Notes: generated by a model not told the origin, from the letters alone. A stretch of 35,939 nt of DNA from Pseudomonadota bacterium (GCA_026388275.1 JAPLKB010000006.1:1-35939), one strand, 5' to 3'; counted from the first letter of the stretch, positions 10,701-19,967 are shown. Numbers and translations are program-made.

Positions 10701-11931
10701 GGAAAGAGAAAGATATGCCGTTATATATGGCGCCAGGCTTGTATTTGGTAGCGCTGAAGGTTCTCCTAAGCCGGTTTCTAATTCAGCAGAAGGAAAAGGG
10801 CAGTACATTAAGGAAGGCCAGATTCTTGCCGAATGGGATCCTTATACAATCCCAATTCTCTCGGAAGTATCAGGGAAGATCAAATTCGGAGATATTATTG
10901 AAGGCGTAACGATGCAGGAGAGCAAGGACGAAATGACAGGGCTTTCTTACAGAGTTGTTATGGAGCCAAGGGATCAGGATCTGAGGCCAAGGATATCCAT
11001 AAAGGACGATAAGGGTAAAACGATTAATATACCAGCCAGTACAAGTCCTGCCCGGTATATCTTACCTATTGGAGCACATATTATTGTAAATGAAGGAGAT
11101 GAAATTCACGCAGGCGACGTTGTGTCGAAAATACCGCGAGAAACGACTAAGACAAAGGATATTACCGGCGGTCTTCCGAGGGTTGCAGAACTTTTTGAGG
11201 CAAGAAGACCGAAAGAAAATGCAACGGTAACCGAGGTAAACGGTTTTGTTTCCTTTGGTAAGACCACAAAGGGCAAAAGGGAGATCTTTGTAAAGCCTGA
11301 GAGAGGCGAGCCGATAAAGTATACAATCCCGAGAGGTAAACATATAGTCGTTCATGAAGGGGACTATGTTAAGGCAGGGGAGCCGTTGATGGACGGCCCT
11401 GTGAGCCCCCACGATGTGCTTCGGATACTTGGTATCAAAGCACTTGCCCGTTATCTTGTGGATGAGATTCAAGAAGTTTATCAGTTGCAGGGCGTGAAGA
11501 TAAATGACAAGCACATAGAAATTATAGTAAGACAGATGCTCAAGAGAGTAAGAATAAGAGATGTAGGCGATACAAATTTTATTATTGATGAACCTGTTGA
11601 ATGGTGGGTATTTGAAGAAGAAAACGGGCGGGTTTTGGAAGCCGGCGGGAAGCCTGCCAAAGCAGAACCGTTGTTCTTAGGAATAACAAAGGCATCCCTT
11701 ATAACAGACAGTTTTATCTCGGCAGCAAGCTTTCAGGATACCACGAAAGTTCTCACACAGGCTGCGATAGAGGGTCGGGTTGATTACTTACGAGGCCTGA
11801 AGGAGAATGTAATTATGGGCAGGGTTATTCCTGCAGGAACAGGTTATTCAAGATACAAAAACTATGATATGACAGTCCTTGAAAAGCTGGACGAGGACGT
11901 GGAAAAATTACCTGAGGCCGAGGTTTCGTAA
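7729..11931 (+). CDS. rpoC: DNA-directed RNA polymerase subunit beta'
   Basis: This is the full 1400-residue beta' subunit. The N-terminal zinc ribbon is visible as C70, C72, C85 and C88. The catalytic NADFDGDQM motif that chelates the active-site magnesium starts near residue 458. The second zinc site includes [11 protein letters not shown], and the trigger-loop region contains [18 protein letters not shown]. Translation begins at TTG 7729, six bases after GGAGGT. The stop (11929-11931) lies inside the convergent cpoB gene: the last 24 bp of the two genes overlap, so there is no room for a separate terminator. Confidence 0.97.
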   Translation: MEDYFKVFEKQKDPLGYAAMRLSLASPEIIEKWSCGEVKKPETINYRTFKPEKDGLFCAKIFGPVKDYECICGKYKRMKHRGIICEKCGVEVIQSKVRRERMGHIKLACPVAHIWFLKSMPSKIGTLLELTIKEVERVLYFEMYIVIEPGSSPYEFCELMNEEKYIEAKGKYGDTFVGGIGAEAMRECLKKIDIEELTKTLRIEMRDTASEAKKKKLARRLKVVDAFRVSKVKPEWMILDIVPVLPPELRPLVPLDGGRFATSDLNDLYRRVINRNNRLKRLMELNAPEIIIRNEKRMLQEAVDALFDNSKRGRVVTGASKRPLKSLSDMLRGKQGRFRQNLLGKRVDYSGRSVIVVGPHLRLHQCGLPKSMALELFKPFVYNKLIKKGFATTIKNAKKIVEKERPEVWDVLEEAIKEHPVLLNRAPTLHRLGIQAFEPQLIDGKAIQLHPLVCTAYNADFDGDQMAVHVPLSIEAQTEARVLMMSTNNILSPANGKPIIVPTQDIVLGLYYLTIERKYVKGEGKIFADPEEVNIAYDCGEMDLHARIKVRLDGGQLVDTTVGRVILRDVVENALMELNADQRTLIMNEMFELINKVMDKKTIAQLVDKCYRVAGEKGTVILSDRLKDLGFYFATIGGISISIDDMIVPANKQELIEKAYDEVRIVQKQYAEGLITDGERYNKVIDIWADVTEKIADELMRELGTEEIINPEGKVEYQNSLNPIFIMANSGARGNAQQIRQLAGMRGLMATPSGEIIETPITSNFREGLTVQQYFISTHGARKGLADTALKTANSGYLTRRLVDASQDVVVSEHDCGTFDGIEVGSLIEGGEVIERLDTRVLGRVVLEDLKDPDGEIIVKRNEEIREEHLKKIEEASFEKIKIRSALTCRSKRGICVLCYGRDLARGRLVSIGEAVGIVAAQSIGEPGTQLTMRTFHIGGAASRRIEQSTLEARNDGYVKLLNVKVVNNREGVPVVMNRNGEIAIVDEAGRERERYAVIYGARLVFGSAEGSPKPVSNSAEGKGQYIKEGQILAEWDPYTIPILSEVSGKIKFGDIIEGVTMQESKDEMTGLSYRVVMEPRDQDLRPRISIKDDKGKTINIPASTSPARYILPIGAHIIVNEGDEIHAGDVVSKIPRETTKTKDITGGLPRVAELFEARRPKENATVTEVNGFVSFGKTTKGKREIFVKPERGEPIKYTIPRGKHIVVHEGDYVKAGEPLMDGPVSPHDVLRILGIKALARYLVDEIQEVYQLQGVKINDKHIEIIVRQMLKRVRIRDVGDTNFIIDEPVEWWVFEEENGRVLEAGGKPAKAEPLFLGITKASLITDSFISAASFQDTTKVLTQAAIEGRVDYLRGLKENVIMGRVIPAGTGYSRYKNYDMTVLEKLDEDVEKLPEAEVS

Positions 11932-12774
11932 TTTTCTTTCAGCTATAGCAGCCTCTTCTGTTTTCGGATAGAGTTCTATAACCTTCTTAAGGACGGTTTT
12001 AGAACTCTTTGCGTCTTTAATGCTGCTGAATGCGTCTGCCTGCGACAGAAGCGCCCTTGAGGCTTTATCGCTTTTGGGATATTTATCAATTACTTCCTGG
12101 AAGCTTACAATTGCTTTATCATAGTTTTTAAGATTCATATAACTTTCTCCCAGCCAGTAGTATGCATTTGAAACCAAGGGTGTTCCGGGATAGGCGTTGA
12201 TAAAATCTGAAAATTTAATGGCTGCTTCATCATAAGCACCATTCTGGAATTTATCAAAAGCTCCTTTGTATGTTGCTTCATATTTCAGATCAACCTCTTT
12301 TGCAGGTATTTGTGTCGGCTGATTTATAATTGGCGGCTTGACGTTCCCGGTTTTTAATGCGTTAATCTCGGCTTTGGTGTCCTTCCAGTATATCTGAAGC
12401 TGATGATCCAGTTCCTCGATCTTTCCAAGCATCGTACGATTATTATCATCTCTATTTTCGATAGATGTGGTTACACTCATAAGCTGTTTCCTTAAACTTT
12501 CCTGCTCTTTTACAATAGCGAATAACTTTGTATTAACTTCATTCTTAAATTGATTGAAATCACCTGACATGAAATTTACACTGCTTTTCAGTTGCGCTGC
12601 CTCTTCTGTTGAGGCGCAGCTGAAAAGTGTAACAGAAGTGAAAACCAAAATGACAAAAGTTGAAAAATGAATGGAAGAAAATAAAGTTCTGCAGGGAAAA
12701 AACGGCGTTTTTTGTTTTTTTGAATTCAAAGAACAATGTTCAACATCGAAAATATTATTTAATAATTCTTTCAT
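11908..12774 (-). CDS. cpoB: Cell-division coordinator CpoB / Tol-Pal system protein YbgF
   Basis: This protein has a lipoprotein signal (VTLFSC, lipidated Cys at residue 53), a coiled-coil stretch (about 60-130), a low-complexity linker, and TPR repeats at the C-terminus (about 165-285: [39 protein letters not shown]). This is the CpoB/YbgF layout; CpoB links Tol-Pal to peptidoglycan synthesis at the septum. Homologues are mostly periplasmic, so the lipobox, placed after an unusually long ~34-residue N-region, is notable. ATG 12774 has GGGG upstream within the end of pal and starts 2 bp after the pal stop, indicating coupling. Confidence 0.88.
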   Translation of the reverse strand: MKELLNNIFDVEHCSLNSKKQKTPFFPCRTLFSSIHFSTFVILVFTSVTLFSCASTEEAAQLKSSVNFMSGDFNQFKNEVNTKLFAIVKEQESLRKQLMSVTTSIENRDDNNRTMLGKIEELDHQLQIYWKDTKAEINALKTGNVKPPIINQPTQIPAKEVDLKYEATYKGAFDKFQNGAYDEAAIKFSDFINAYPGTPLVSNAYYWLGESYMNLKNYDKAIVSFQEVIDKYPKSDKASRALLSQADAFSSIKDAKSSKTVLKKVIELYPKTEEAAIAERKLRNLGLR

Positions 12775-12776
12775 AA

Positions 12777-13325
12777 CTACCCCTTTTGATCAATTTTAAA
12801 GCTTGCCCTTCTGTTTTTTGCCCAGGCATTTTCTTCATGACCTGAATCAATGGGGATCTCTTTCCCAAAAGATATTGTCTTGATATTTGTGTCGTCCACC
12901 CCCAGCTTTACCAGATAATTCTTCACTGCCTCAGCCCTTTTTTGGCCCAGAGCAAGGTTGTATTCGATAGTCCCTCTTTCGTCGCAATGCCCTTCAACGA
13001 CTATTTTTATTTTCTTGTATTGTTTTAACCATTGCCCAATCTCATTTAATTTTGGAAAGTAGTCTGACCTGATTGAGCAGCTGTCAAATTCAAAATAGAT
13101 ATCCTTAAAAGGCGCATTTTCCATAAGCTCTTTAAGCGACCAATCTCTTGTTTTATCTCTTTTTGCAATGTCCTCTTCAGATATAACGCGATCTTTAAGT
13201 ATATCCTCACCCCTTTGGATTGCCTGTGCCTGTTTTTGTTCTGTTGGTGTCATCTGGACTGTTTTGGTTGCACATCCATAGCTTGTCAAGATTAAAAAAG
13301 CAACTAAAATTGTTAAGTATTTCAT
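12777..13325 (-). CDS. pal: Peptidoglycan-associated lipoprotein Pal
   Basis: This 182-residue lipoprotein has a signal peptide ending SYGC (Cys18 lipidated) and an OmpA-like peptidoglycan-binding domain: FEFDSCSIRSD, then VVEGHCDERGTIEYNLALGQ and KRAEAVKNYLVKLG. Pal tethers the outer membrane to the cell wall and binds TolB. The start has an AAGGAGGAGG site. It lies between tolB (64 bp upstream) and cpoB, the usual order. The domain signature is unambiguous, although OmpA-family porins share it; the short length and the lipobox favour Pal. Confidence 0.95.
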   Translation of the reverse strand: MKYLTILVAFLILTSYGCATKTVQMTPTEQKQAQAIQRGEDILKDRVISEEDIAKRDKTRDWSLKELMENAPFKDIYFEFDSCSIRSDYFPKLNEIGQWLKQYKKIKIVVEGHCDERGTIEYNLALGQKRAEAVKNYLVKLGVDDTNIKTISFGKEIPIDSGHEENAWAKNRRASFKIDQKG

Positions 13326-13389
13326 GTAAATCCTCCTCCTTGTATTAACTAACAGATGTTGTTATGTGTATATAATATCTAATATTTAA

Positions 13390-14679
13390 TTACGGTGCAA
13401 ATTTAGGTTGTGATTCTTCACCGTCAGTAAATTTCAGCATTTTTTTGCTTTCGCCATTAATAAGCATTAAATATACATTGTACTTTCCACCCTTGTTCGA
13501 CGAGTATATAATATACCTCCCACATGGTGAGAACTGAGGCGAATCATTTAAACCGCCGACTGTTAAAACGCGCTGGTTTGAACCATCAAGATTCATTGTG
13601 CATATCTCAAAAGCCCCCTCAAACTTTGCAACAAAGGCAATCAGGTCACCCTTTGGCGATAAAACCGGTGAAGTATTATAGCTACCGGAATATGTAAGCC
13701 TTTTTGGAGTACCGGAAGGTAAATCTTTTATGAAAATCTGAGGAGATCCGTGCATATCAGACACAAAAACCATTTTTGTGCCATCCGATGAAAATGACGG
13801 TGATGTTGCTATCCCATCGTTTCTTTGAACAATATTCTTATACTTATTTTCAACGTTAAGAGTATATATAGTCGAATACCTGCCCAAAGTATGGGAGTAT
13901 CCGAAGGTTGTATCCCCTATCCATGTTGTTCCGATCTTCATCCCGTCTGCCTTGTCGGTATATATCTCCCTGTTGTTCTCAATATCCATAATATAAAGAT
14001 TGGGCCTTCCTTCTCTGTAGGAAGTATATGCCAGATATCTGCCACTGGGGGAGATTGAGGGGGATAATGTAATGCTCTTGTAATTTGTCATCTTTTTCAG
14101 ATTGGACCCGTCAATATCAGCCATATAAATATCTTTCCGGCTCCTGCCTCCTGAGGCAAAAACAATCTTTGAACTCATAATGCCTTTTTCACCTGTAATG
14201 GCAAGCATGATATCGTCTGCCAGCTTATGAACGATTTTTTTCCAATCTTCTGTATTAGTTCTATAGCGTTTTGCAAGCATTAAAGCCCCATCGAGCGTGT
14301 CGTAAACAAATGCTTCGAGTACCAGATCACCGTTTATTTTCTGAATTTTACCTTTGCATACCAGTTCAATACCAATCGATTTCCAATTGCTGAATTTTAT
14401 TTCCTGTTTTTCAATGCCTTCATCGGTAAGTTCCTTATCCATTAAAGATTGTGGTGCCACAATAAAAAACCCGCACATATCCAGATCCTTGTTTAAAAGA
14501 TCGCTCATGTCCATTCTTGACCTGTCAATATTCTCACCTTTAAAAGGCGGTACGCCTATGGTTATTTTCTTAAAACTCTTTCCGAAAATATCAAGATATA
14601 CCTTTGCATTAGCCATCTTTGCTGTAAAAAGAATCATTACTATGACTAATGCGGTAAGTACTAACTTAGGTTTTGTCAT
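13390..14679 (-). CDS. tolB: Tol-Pal system beta-propeller protein TolB
   Basis: This 429-residue periplasmic protein has an N-terminal signal peptide (about 1-25), an alpha/beta TolB-N domain and a C-terminal six-bladed propeller. The blades show as repeated units: SPSISPSGRYLAYTS, SPSFSSDGTKMVFVS, SPVLSPKGDLIAFVA, SPQFSPCGRYIIYSS. TolB connects Pal with the inner-membrane TolQRA motor. The start ATG has GGAGAAGGA upstream. tolQ, tolR and tolA do not precede it; the upstream neighbour is a divergent MFS gene, so the motor genes must be elsewhere. Confidence 0.95.
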   Translation of the reverse strand: MTKPKLVLTALVIVMILFTAKMANAKVYLDIFGKSFKKITIGVPPFKGENIDRSRMDMSDLLNKDLDMCGFFIVAPQSLMDKELTDEGIEKQEIKFSNWKSIGIELVCKGKIQKINGDLVLEAFVYDTLDGALMLAKRYRTNTEDWKKIVHKLADDIMLAITGEKGIMSSKIVFASGGRSRKDIYMADIDGSNLKKMTNYKSITLSPSISPSGRYLAYTSYREGRPNLYIMDIENNREIYTDKADGMKIGTTWIGDTTFGYSHTLGRYSTIYTLNVENKYKNIVQRNDGIATSPSFSSDGTKMVFVSDMHGSPQIFIKDLPSGTPKRLTYSGSYNTSPVLSPKGDLIAFVAKFEGAFEICTMNLDGSNQRVLTVGGLNDSPQFSPCGRYIIYSSNKGGKYNVYLMLINGESKKMLKFTDGEESQPKFAP

Positions 14680-15074
14680 TATTCCTTCTCCGTTGTTTTT
14701 AATAATTTGTTATTTACTATACGATAAGTAGAATTATATTCTCCTGTGTATGTCAAATAATTAATATGACATATTGTGCTCTAATTCAAGAAAAATAAAC
14801 AATATTGCAGAAAAAGGCTGAAGAAGTACCTGATTACAAACTATAAAAAACCGTTTGTGCTTATTTGTCCGGGATTATTTTATTGTACACAAAATTATGA
14901 TACTCTATGTTTTAGATTACTAACATTCACAGTATAGTGAAATCTGGTTAAGCAACGTTGAAGGTTGTTTTGTTGATAAACTGGTGTATAGTGGCCTTAA
15001 AGTCACATAATAAAGGCCTTAAGAGGACCCAATTTAATCAATAGAATTAAGAAAAATAAAACAATGGAGGACCA
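14680..15074. other. Divergent intergenic region between tolB and the MFS gene
   Basis: These 395 bp are AT-rich and contain no convincing ORF. On the minus strand a TTGACA box (complement of 14751-14756) and a TATAAT box (complement of 14733-14738) are only 12 bp apart, so they are not a good pair. On the plus strand TTGTTT (14966-14971), a 16-bp gap and TATAGT (14988-14993) could form a weak promoter for the MFS gene. GGCCTTAA occurs twice just after it (from 14994 and 15016). No terminator was seen. Confidence 0.4.
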
Positions 15075-16292
15075 ATGAACAAAAAACATTATGCATGGGT
15101 TATTGCATTTACTGGAACTCTTGTAACAATCCTTGCGCATGGGTTTGGAAGAATGTCATATTCGGTAATATTACCGTCCATGAAGGATGGCCTCTATCTT
15201 AATTATACACAGATTGGTCTTATTGGAACGGGAAATTTTATCGGTTATCTTTCCCTTGCAATAATAGGTGGTTTCCTTGCAGCGCGCTTCGGAGTAAGAA
15301 GGGTGGTTTTTGTATCCCTTATTATTATAAGCATAGCCCTATTTTTAACAGGTTTTTCCGAATCTTTCCTGTTTGCTTTTTTTATGCGGTTTTTTGCAGG
15401 GGCAGGAAATGGGAGCAGTTATGTCCCTATTATGGCATTGCCGGCCGCCTGGTTTGCTGCAAAGAACAGGGGGCTTGCAACGGGTATCGTTTCCGGGGGA
15501 ATAGGGGTTGGTCTTTTCCTTTCAGGAGTTATTATTCCACCGGTTATTACACATTTTGGTCACGATGGGTGGAGATATGCCTGGTTTTTTTTGGGAATTG
15601 CAGTATTTATTCTTGCTTTTGTCTGTTATGCTTTTTTAAGAAACAACCCGAAAGAAATGGGACTTTCCATGTATGGAGGTGATGAAGAACAGAAGGGCGG
15701 AGCCAAAGTTACACTTTTTTCCGCATGGAAGGATATTGTTAGAGAAGCAGAAATATGGAAGCTTGGCTGTGTTTATTTTATGTACGGTTTTTCTTACATT
15801 ATATATCTCACATTTTTTGTCGCATATTTAACAAAAGAGATAGGAATTTCGCCATCAACGTCAGGGGCTATTTTTGCCGTACTGGGTATTTTCAGCATTT
15901 TTTGCGGTGTTGTGTGGGGGGGCATATCAGACACCATTGGGAGAAGATATGGTTCAATGCTTGCCTATATAACCCTTTCAATTTCTTATATTATCTTTGC
16001 CTTTTACAAGGTTGAAGCTGGTTTTTACCTATCCGCTTTTGTGTTCGGCATATCCGCCTTTTCAATCCCAACCATTATGGCTGCCGCTGCCGGTGATACA
16101 GTCGGGGGCAGACTTGCCCCTGCAGGGCTTGGTTTTATAACACTTTTTTTTGGAGTAGGACAGGCATTGGGTCCGGCAATTGCTGGATGGATTAAGGATA
16201 CAACAGGCACATTTACAAATGCATTTATCCTTTCTGCTGTTATATCGCTTGTTGGTGCTGCAGGTTCGCTCATATTACGGAAAAAGGTATAA
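15075..16292 (+). CDS. MFS transporter
   Basis: This 405-residue, very hydrophobic protein has about 12 membrane segments in two halves separated by a charged loop (about residues 193-215). The first loop carries GGFLAARFGVRRVVF, the MFS 2-3 loop signature, and the equivalent loop in the second half reads WGGISDTIGRRYGS. The early HGFGRMSYSVILPSM is reminiscent of the YbfB/OFA-type branch, but no substrate can be assigned. It has a GGAGG site before ATG 15075 and stands alone. A 14-bp palindrome AGATTTATAAATCT (16293-16306) followed by T6 just after the stop may act as a weak terminator. Confidence 0.85.
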   Translation: MNKKHYAWVIAFTGTLVTILAHGFGRMSYSVILPSMKDGLYLNYTQIGLIGTGNFIGYLSLAIIGGFLAARFGVRRVVFVSLIIISIALFLTGFSESFLFAFFMRFFAGAGNGSSYVPIMALPAAWFAAKNRGLATGIVSGGIGVGLFLSGVIIPPVITHFGHDGWRYAWFFLGIAVFILAFVCYAFLRNNPKEMGLSMYGGDEEQKGGAKVTLFSAWKDIVREAEIWKLGCVYFMYGFSYIIYLTFFVAYLTKEIGISPSTSGAIFAVLGIFSIFCGVVWGGISDTIGRRYGSMLAYITLSISYIIFAFYKVEAGFYLSAFVFGISAFSIPTIMAAAAGDTVGGRLAPAGLGFITLFFGVGQALGPAIAGWIKDTTGTFTNAFILSAVISLVGAAGSLILRKKV

Positions 16293-16318
16293 AGATTTAT
16301 AAATCTGTGCTTTTTTGG

Positions 16319-16346
16319 TTAACAAATTAGTGGATAGTGTTATAAT
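16319..16346 (+). promoter_or_regulatory. Promoter for the DUF948-YtxH-permease genes
   Basis: TTAACA at 16319-16324 and TATAAT at 16341-16346 are separated by 16 bp, a near-consensus sigma-70-type promoter in the MFS-DUF948 gap. It would start transcription about 35 bp before the DUF948 gene. Confidence 0.6.
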
Positions 16347-16389
16347 AAAAAACAGGATGTAAAAAGGTTATATTTATGGGGGAATCATT

Positions 16390-16785
16390 ATGATTAGCAA
16401 TATCTTTTTTGGTATAATAACCCTCTCAATTGTTGTAGCAACTTGTGCCTTAGTTCATGCTTTAATTGAGGTAAGAGGGGCGGTAAAGGCAGCGAAGGAT
16501 TTTATAAAGACTACGGAAGATATCTTATATCCAACGCTTGAAGAACTAAGGAAAAGTCTGAAGAGCATGAGAAATGTGACAGATAATGCAACAGCCATTA
16601 CAGAAGATGTAAAAACCTTTTCCGTGTCGGTGAGAGAGGCTGGTAAGGATATTATGCATGTAAGTAAAGTTGTTAATAGTGTAGTCTCAACCCCATTTTT
16701 TTGTGTATCCGGTTTAAGGGCAGGAATAAAAGCCGCTATAGGGGTCATTTTAAAAAGTGTTATAAGTAAAAAGGCAAAAGCCTAA
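16390..16785 (+). CDS. DUF948 domain-containing membrane protein
   Basis: This 131-residue protein has one N-terminal membrane helix (IFFGIITLSIVVATCALVHA), then a long amphipathic helical region of the DUF948 type (TLEELRKSLKSMRNVTDNAT, VKTFSVSVREAGK) and a second hydrophobic stretch near the C-terminus. DUF948 proteins are small envelope proteins of unknown function that often sit next to YtxH-domain genes, as here (next gene 22 bp downstream). A role in envelope stress or surface structure is only inference from this pairing. Confidence 0.75.
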   Translation: MISNIFFGIITLSIVVATCALVHALIEVRGAVKAAKDFIKTTEDILYPTLEELRKSLKSMRNVTDNATAITEDVKTFSVSVREAGKDIMHVSKVVNSVVSTPFFCVSGLRAGIKAAIGVILKSVISKKAKA

Positions 16786-16807
16786 TAATAAAGAGGAGGA
16801 ATAAGAT

Positions 16808-17110
16808 ATGGCAGAGGAAGGAAAAGATTTTAGTGCTGGTTCAATGCTCCTTTCATTCTTTCTGGGAGGACTGGTAGGTGCCGGTATTGCACTGCTTATA
16901 GCCCCAAAAGCAGGTGAAGAAACCAGAAAAATGATAAAAGAACTGGCAGATGATGCAAAGAAAAAAGCAGAGGACTATCTTGAACAGGCAAAAATCAAGG
17001 CAACTTCTGCTGTGGAGAAAGGAAAGGAATTCATAGAAAAAGAGAAAAATATCATCGGATCTGCTATAGAAGCCGGCAAAGACGCCTATGAAAAAGAGAA
17101 GGAGAAATAG
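16808..17110 (+). CDS. YtxH domain-containing protein
   Basis: This 100-residue protein starts with a glycine-rich membrane helix, LSFFLGGLVGAGIALLIAPK (about residues 14-33), followed by GEETRKMIKELADDAKKKAE and a lysine/glutamate-rich amphipathic tail. That is the YtxH (general stress/gas-vesicle-like) pattern. It follows a GAGGAGGA site. The 3' end overlaps an open frame that leads into the next gene, the permease, suggesting cotranscription and possibly coupling. Molecular function is unknown. Confidence 0.78.
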   Translation: MAEEGKDFSAGSMLLSFFLGGLVGAGIALLIAPKAGEETRKMIKELADDAKKKAEDYLEQAKIKATSAVEKGKEFIEKEKNIIGSAIEAGKDAYEKEKEK

Positions 17111-17223
17111 GCGTAAAAGCTAATAGATTCCATAACACTGTTTTAATCTTTTTTGTTATTGTCCTTGGGTATTTAAGCTACAGGATTTTAGCACCGTTTT
17201 TATCTGCCCTGGCGTGGGCCATT

Positions 17224-18159
17224 GTGCTTTCAATAGTATTTTATCCACTTTACAACTTTTCCCTAAAGTTTGTAAAGTGGAAATATATCGCGTCTTTTAT
17301 CACCCTTTGCATTATACTTCTATTAATTTTTGGTCCTTTTTCTTATCTTTCTTACTTGCTTACACAGGAAATGAACTCCCTGATTGAGTATGTAAAAGCC
17401 GGTAAGTTTGATGTCATAGACAAAACACTTCAGCACCCTGGTATAAAGAAAATTGTTTACAAGATATTGTCCTTATTTAATATGTCGGAAGGAGATTTGC
17501 AGGGAGTTATTACAAGCAACATTTCCCAATTAGGGGGGCAATCATTAGGCATTATTAAAATTGGAATCGGTAATGTTGCAACAGCTACATTGGATTTTGT
17601 TTTTATGTTTCTGTCTGTCTTTTTCTTTCTTGAAGACGGGCCGGTGTTTTTGGAAAAACTCAGCAGCTATATGCCCTTTTCCAAAAAAGAAAAAGAGAAG
17701 TTGACAAAACAGGTAAGAGACATAGTTATATCAACTATTTATGGGGGAATTACAGTTGCAATAGTCCAGGGGTTGATTGGTGGAATTACATTATCCCTGC
17801 TTGGAGTACATTCTCCTGTTGTATGGGGGTTGGCAATGTTTATTACCTCATTTATTCCGTTACTGGGGACGTTTGTAATATGGGGTCCCATAGCTGCTTA
17901 TCTTTTATTTCAAGGTTTGTTTTTAAAGGGCATTATTCTTATAGTGATCGGTATATTGGGTATAAGTATGGCAGACAATATTCTTAGACCCCTTATTATT
18001 AAGGGCAAAGTGCAGATGCCAACTCTTGTTATTTTTTTCAGCATTCTGGGGGGCATAAAAATGTTCGGCTTCATAGGGTTTATCATGGGGCCACTTGTAT
18101 TGGCATTGTTTATGTCTATAGTCGAGGTCTTCAGATATTCAGAGGAGGATAGCATCTGA
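17224..18159 (+). CDS. AI-2E family transporter (putative permease), start uncertain
   Basis: This is a multi-span membrane protein with the family's C-terminal block (IIKGKVQMPTLVIFFSILGG, then GFIGFIMGPLVLALF) and the central GGITVAIVQGLIGGI stretch. AI-2E/PerM-type permeases export small molecules, ions or signals; the substrate here is unknown. GTG 17224 is the first standard start, but the same frame is open from 17092 and encodes the expected first membrane segment before it (LIFFVIVLGYLSYRILAPFL). The true N-terminus therefore lies upstream without an ATG, GTG or TTG in frame. A non-standard start, a frameshift from ATG 17088, or a sequencing error are all possible. Confidence 0.75.
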   Translation: MLSIVFYPLYNFSLKFVKWKYIASFITLCIILLLIFGPFSYLSYLLTQEMNSLIEYVKAGKFDVIDKTLQHPGIKKIVYKILSLFNMSEGDLQGVITSNISQLGGQSLGIIKIGIGNVATATLDFVFMFLSVFFFLEDGPVFLEKLSSYMPFSKKEKEKLTKQVRDIVISTIYGGITVAIVQGLIGGITLSLLGVHSPVVWGLAMFITSFIPLLGTFVIWGPIAAYLLFQGLFLKGIILIVIGILGISMADNILRPLIIKGKVQMPTLVIFFSILGGIKMFGFIGFIMGPLVLALFMSIVEVFRYSEEDSI

Positions 18160-18177
18160 TCAAGGAAATTATGGTTG

Positions 18178-18213
18178 CAGCCCGGATACGTCATTGGCAA
18201 CGGTGTCGGGTTG
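18178..18213. terminator. Possible hairpin between convergent permease and rpoD
   Basis: CAGCCCGG (18178-18185) can pair with TCGGGTTG (18206-18213), using two G-T pairs, in the 98-bp gap between the two convergent 3' ends. It is GC-rich in an AT-rich gap, but the following T-run is short on both strands. It is a weak candidate for a shared terminator. Confidence 0.3.
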
Positions 18214-18257
18214 TTCTAATTTAAAAAACAGAAAACTGGTTTTGCCTTTGGTAGGAT

Positions 18258-19772
18258 TTATTCGAGAAAACTTTCCAAGCGTTTCCGTCTTGATGGGTGT
18301 TTCAATTTTCTTAAAGCTTTGGCCTCTATCTGTCTTATTCTTTCTCTTGTCAGCCCGAAAACCTCTCCAACTTCTTCAAGGGTATAATCAGTTTTTTCTC
18401 CTATGCCAAGACGCATCCTGATAACCTTTTCTTCTCTTGGTGTCAGGGTTGACAGAACTTTATCTATCTCTTCTTTCATGGATATTCCTACAAGTTCCAT
18501 AAAAGGCGAAGGCGATTTCGGATCGGCTATAAAATCGCCAAGCTTGGATTCGTCATCTCCTATTGGAGTTTCAATGGATATAGGTTCATTAGAAACCTTC
18601 ATTATTTTTCTCACCTTTTCCAGGGGAAGGCCGGCTTTGTTTGATATTTCATCAAGATTTGGTTCTCTGCCAAGTTCCTGGAACAGTGATATGGTAACCT
18701 TGGTAATTTTATTCATTGTTTCGAGCACATGGACAGGAACCCTAATTGTGCGTGCATAATCGGCGATTGCTCTTGTTATTGCCTGTCTTATCCACCATGT
18801 CGAATATGTAGAAAATTTGTATCCCTTTTGATAGTCATACTTTTCTGCAGCCTTCATGAGACCCATATTTCCTTCCTGAATAAGGTCGAGAAAAGAAAGT
18901 CCTCTATTCAGGTATTTTTTTGCAATATTTATAACAAGCCTCAGGTTGGCTTGAATTAGCCTGTTTTTAACAATCTTCAGACTATTCTCTATCTCGCCAA
19001 TCTCCGTAAGTTTAATCCTTACAATTTTTGCTTCACCATCATCCATAAACCTTAGCTGTCTCCCTATCTTTCTTATGACTTCTTCAAGGATCTTCTTATT
19101 CAGCTTGAGATTGACCAAGGCTTCTTCAATTTTACCGTCAATAGCATTGAGCTTTTTTTCCAATTGTTTTCTATTTTGTGCATCGGTCTTCGGCAGTTTT
19201 TTTCTTACTTCCTCTTTCTTATCAAAGAGGCTTTTCACGTTGTTTATTAAGGAGATTGCTTTTTTCTTATATTTTTCTTCGTCTTTCTTCGTATAATTTA
19301 TTTCATCAATGCTCTTGATGACATCGATAATATTGATAGTCTCTTTTTTAAGCTGCGACCCTATCTCCTGAAGTTCGTTAACAGACTGAGGCAGATCAAA
19401 TAATAAATTCCTTATTTTCTTCTCTCCCTCTTCTATTTTTTTAGCTATCATATATTCTTCATCGGATGTCAGGAGGGATACCCTGCCAATATCTTTTAAG
19501 TATGCCCATATGATATTATCCGTTCTTTCCGAAGGGAATTTTTCTGCCTCTCCCCATTCCTGAGCTTCTTCTTCAGGTGCATCAATCTTCTCTTTTATTG
19601 TTTCAACAATATCTATATTAGATTCGGAAAGAAAATCAAAAATATCCTCTATGTCTTCAGGCGAAAATATACTTTGCGGTAAAAAATCATTTATTTCATC
19701 AGGGGTGAGATACCCCTTCTCCATACCAATGTCAATAAGGTGTTTTATCTCAGTAAAGTTTTTTATGCTCAT
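18258..19772 (-). CDS. rpoD: RNA polymerase primary sigma factor RpoD (sigma-70)
   Basis: This 504-residue sigma factor has region 1.1 (about 1-75), 1.2 ([20 protein letters not shown]), a non-conserved region shorter than in E. coli, region 2 with the -10 recognition helix ([20 protein letters not shown]), region 3 and region 4 with the -35 helix ([20 protein letters not shown]). It directs core polymerase to housekeeping promoters. The start ATG 19772 has GGGG five bases upstream. It has its own TTGACT/TATAGT promoter and a hairpin in its leader, and it is divergent from the uspA gene. The usual rpsU-dnaG-rpoD operon context is absent. Confidence 0.95.
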   Translation of the reverse strand: MSIKNFTEIKHLIDIGMEKGYLTPDEINDFLPQSIFSPEDIEDIFDFLSESNIDIVETIKEKIDAPEEEAQEWGEAEKFPSERTDNIIWAYLKDIGRVSLLTSDEEYMIAKKIEEGEKKIRNLLFDLPQSVNELQEIGSQLKKETINIIDVIKSIDEINYTKKDEEKYKKKAISLINNVKSLFDKKEEVRKKLPKTDAQNRKQLEKKLNAIDGKIEEALVNLKLNKKILEEVIRKIGRQLRFMDDGEAKIVRIKLTEIGEIENSLKIVKNRLIQANLRLVINIAKKYLNRGLSFLDLIQEGNMGLMKAAEKYDYQKGYKFSTYSTWWIRQAITRAIADYARTIRVPVHVLETMNKITKVTISLFQELGREPNLDEISNKAGLPLEKVRKIMKVSNEPISIETPIGDDESKLGDFIADPKSPSPFMELVGISMKEEIDKVLSTLTPREEKVIRMRLGIGEKTDYTLEEVGEVFGLTRERIRQIEAKALRKLKHPSRRKRLESFLE

Positions 19773-19789
19773 GTTAACCCCAAAATGTA

Positions 19790-19823
19790 AAGAATGCCCT
19801 TTATTTTACAAAAGGGCATTCTT
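19790..19823 (-). promoter_or_regulatory. Perfect 13-bp hairpin in the rpoD 5' leader
   Basis: AAGAATGCCCTTT (19790-19802) and AAAGGGCATTCTT (19811-19823) are exact complements around an 8-nt loop. The hairpin lies between the rpoD promoter and its start codon, so in an rpoD transcript it would end about 17 nt before the ATG. No gene reads into this spot from either side, so it is not a terminator for a neighbour. A leader attenuator or mRNA-stability element is inferred. Confidence 0.6.
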
Positions 19824-19853
19824 ATCTTTTTATAGATATCTTTATAATGTTTA

Positions 19854-19882
19854 ACTATAACAACAATTTAACTGTTAGTCAA
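19854..19882 (-). promoter_or_regulatory. rpoD promoter
   Basis: On the minus strand TTGACT (complement of 19877-19882) and TATAGT (complement of 19854-19859) are exactly 17 bp apart. This predicts a transcript start near 19847 and a leader of about 75 nt that contains the 13-bp hairpin. Confidence 0.72.
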
Positions 19883-19910
19883 GCCAGTTTTAAAATGGTA
19901 AAGAAAGTAT

Positions 19911-19939
19911 TTGACTAAATATCAAATACCATATATAAA
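19911..19939 (+). promoter_or_regulatory. uspA promoter
   Basis: TTGACT at 19911-19916 and TATAAA at 19934-19939 are 17 bp apart, directed at the universal stress protein gene. Its -35 box lies 28 bp from the oppositely oriented rpoD -35 box, making a compact back-to-back promoter pair. Confidence 0.7.
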
Positions 19940-19967
19940 AAACCTATAAAATATTATGGAGGTTGAC

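Noticed and set aside
14733-14756. TTGACA and TATAAT boxes upstream of tolB
   Set aside because: Both hexamers are perfect but only 12 bp apart, too close for one sigma-70 promoter, so no promoter was called.
17090-17107. Programmed -1 frameshift between YtxH and the permease
   Set aside because: The A-rich stretch does not form a proper X-XXY-YYZ slippery heptamer in the YtxH frame and no stimulatory structure was seen.
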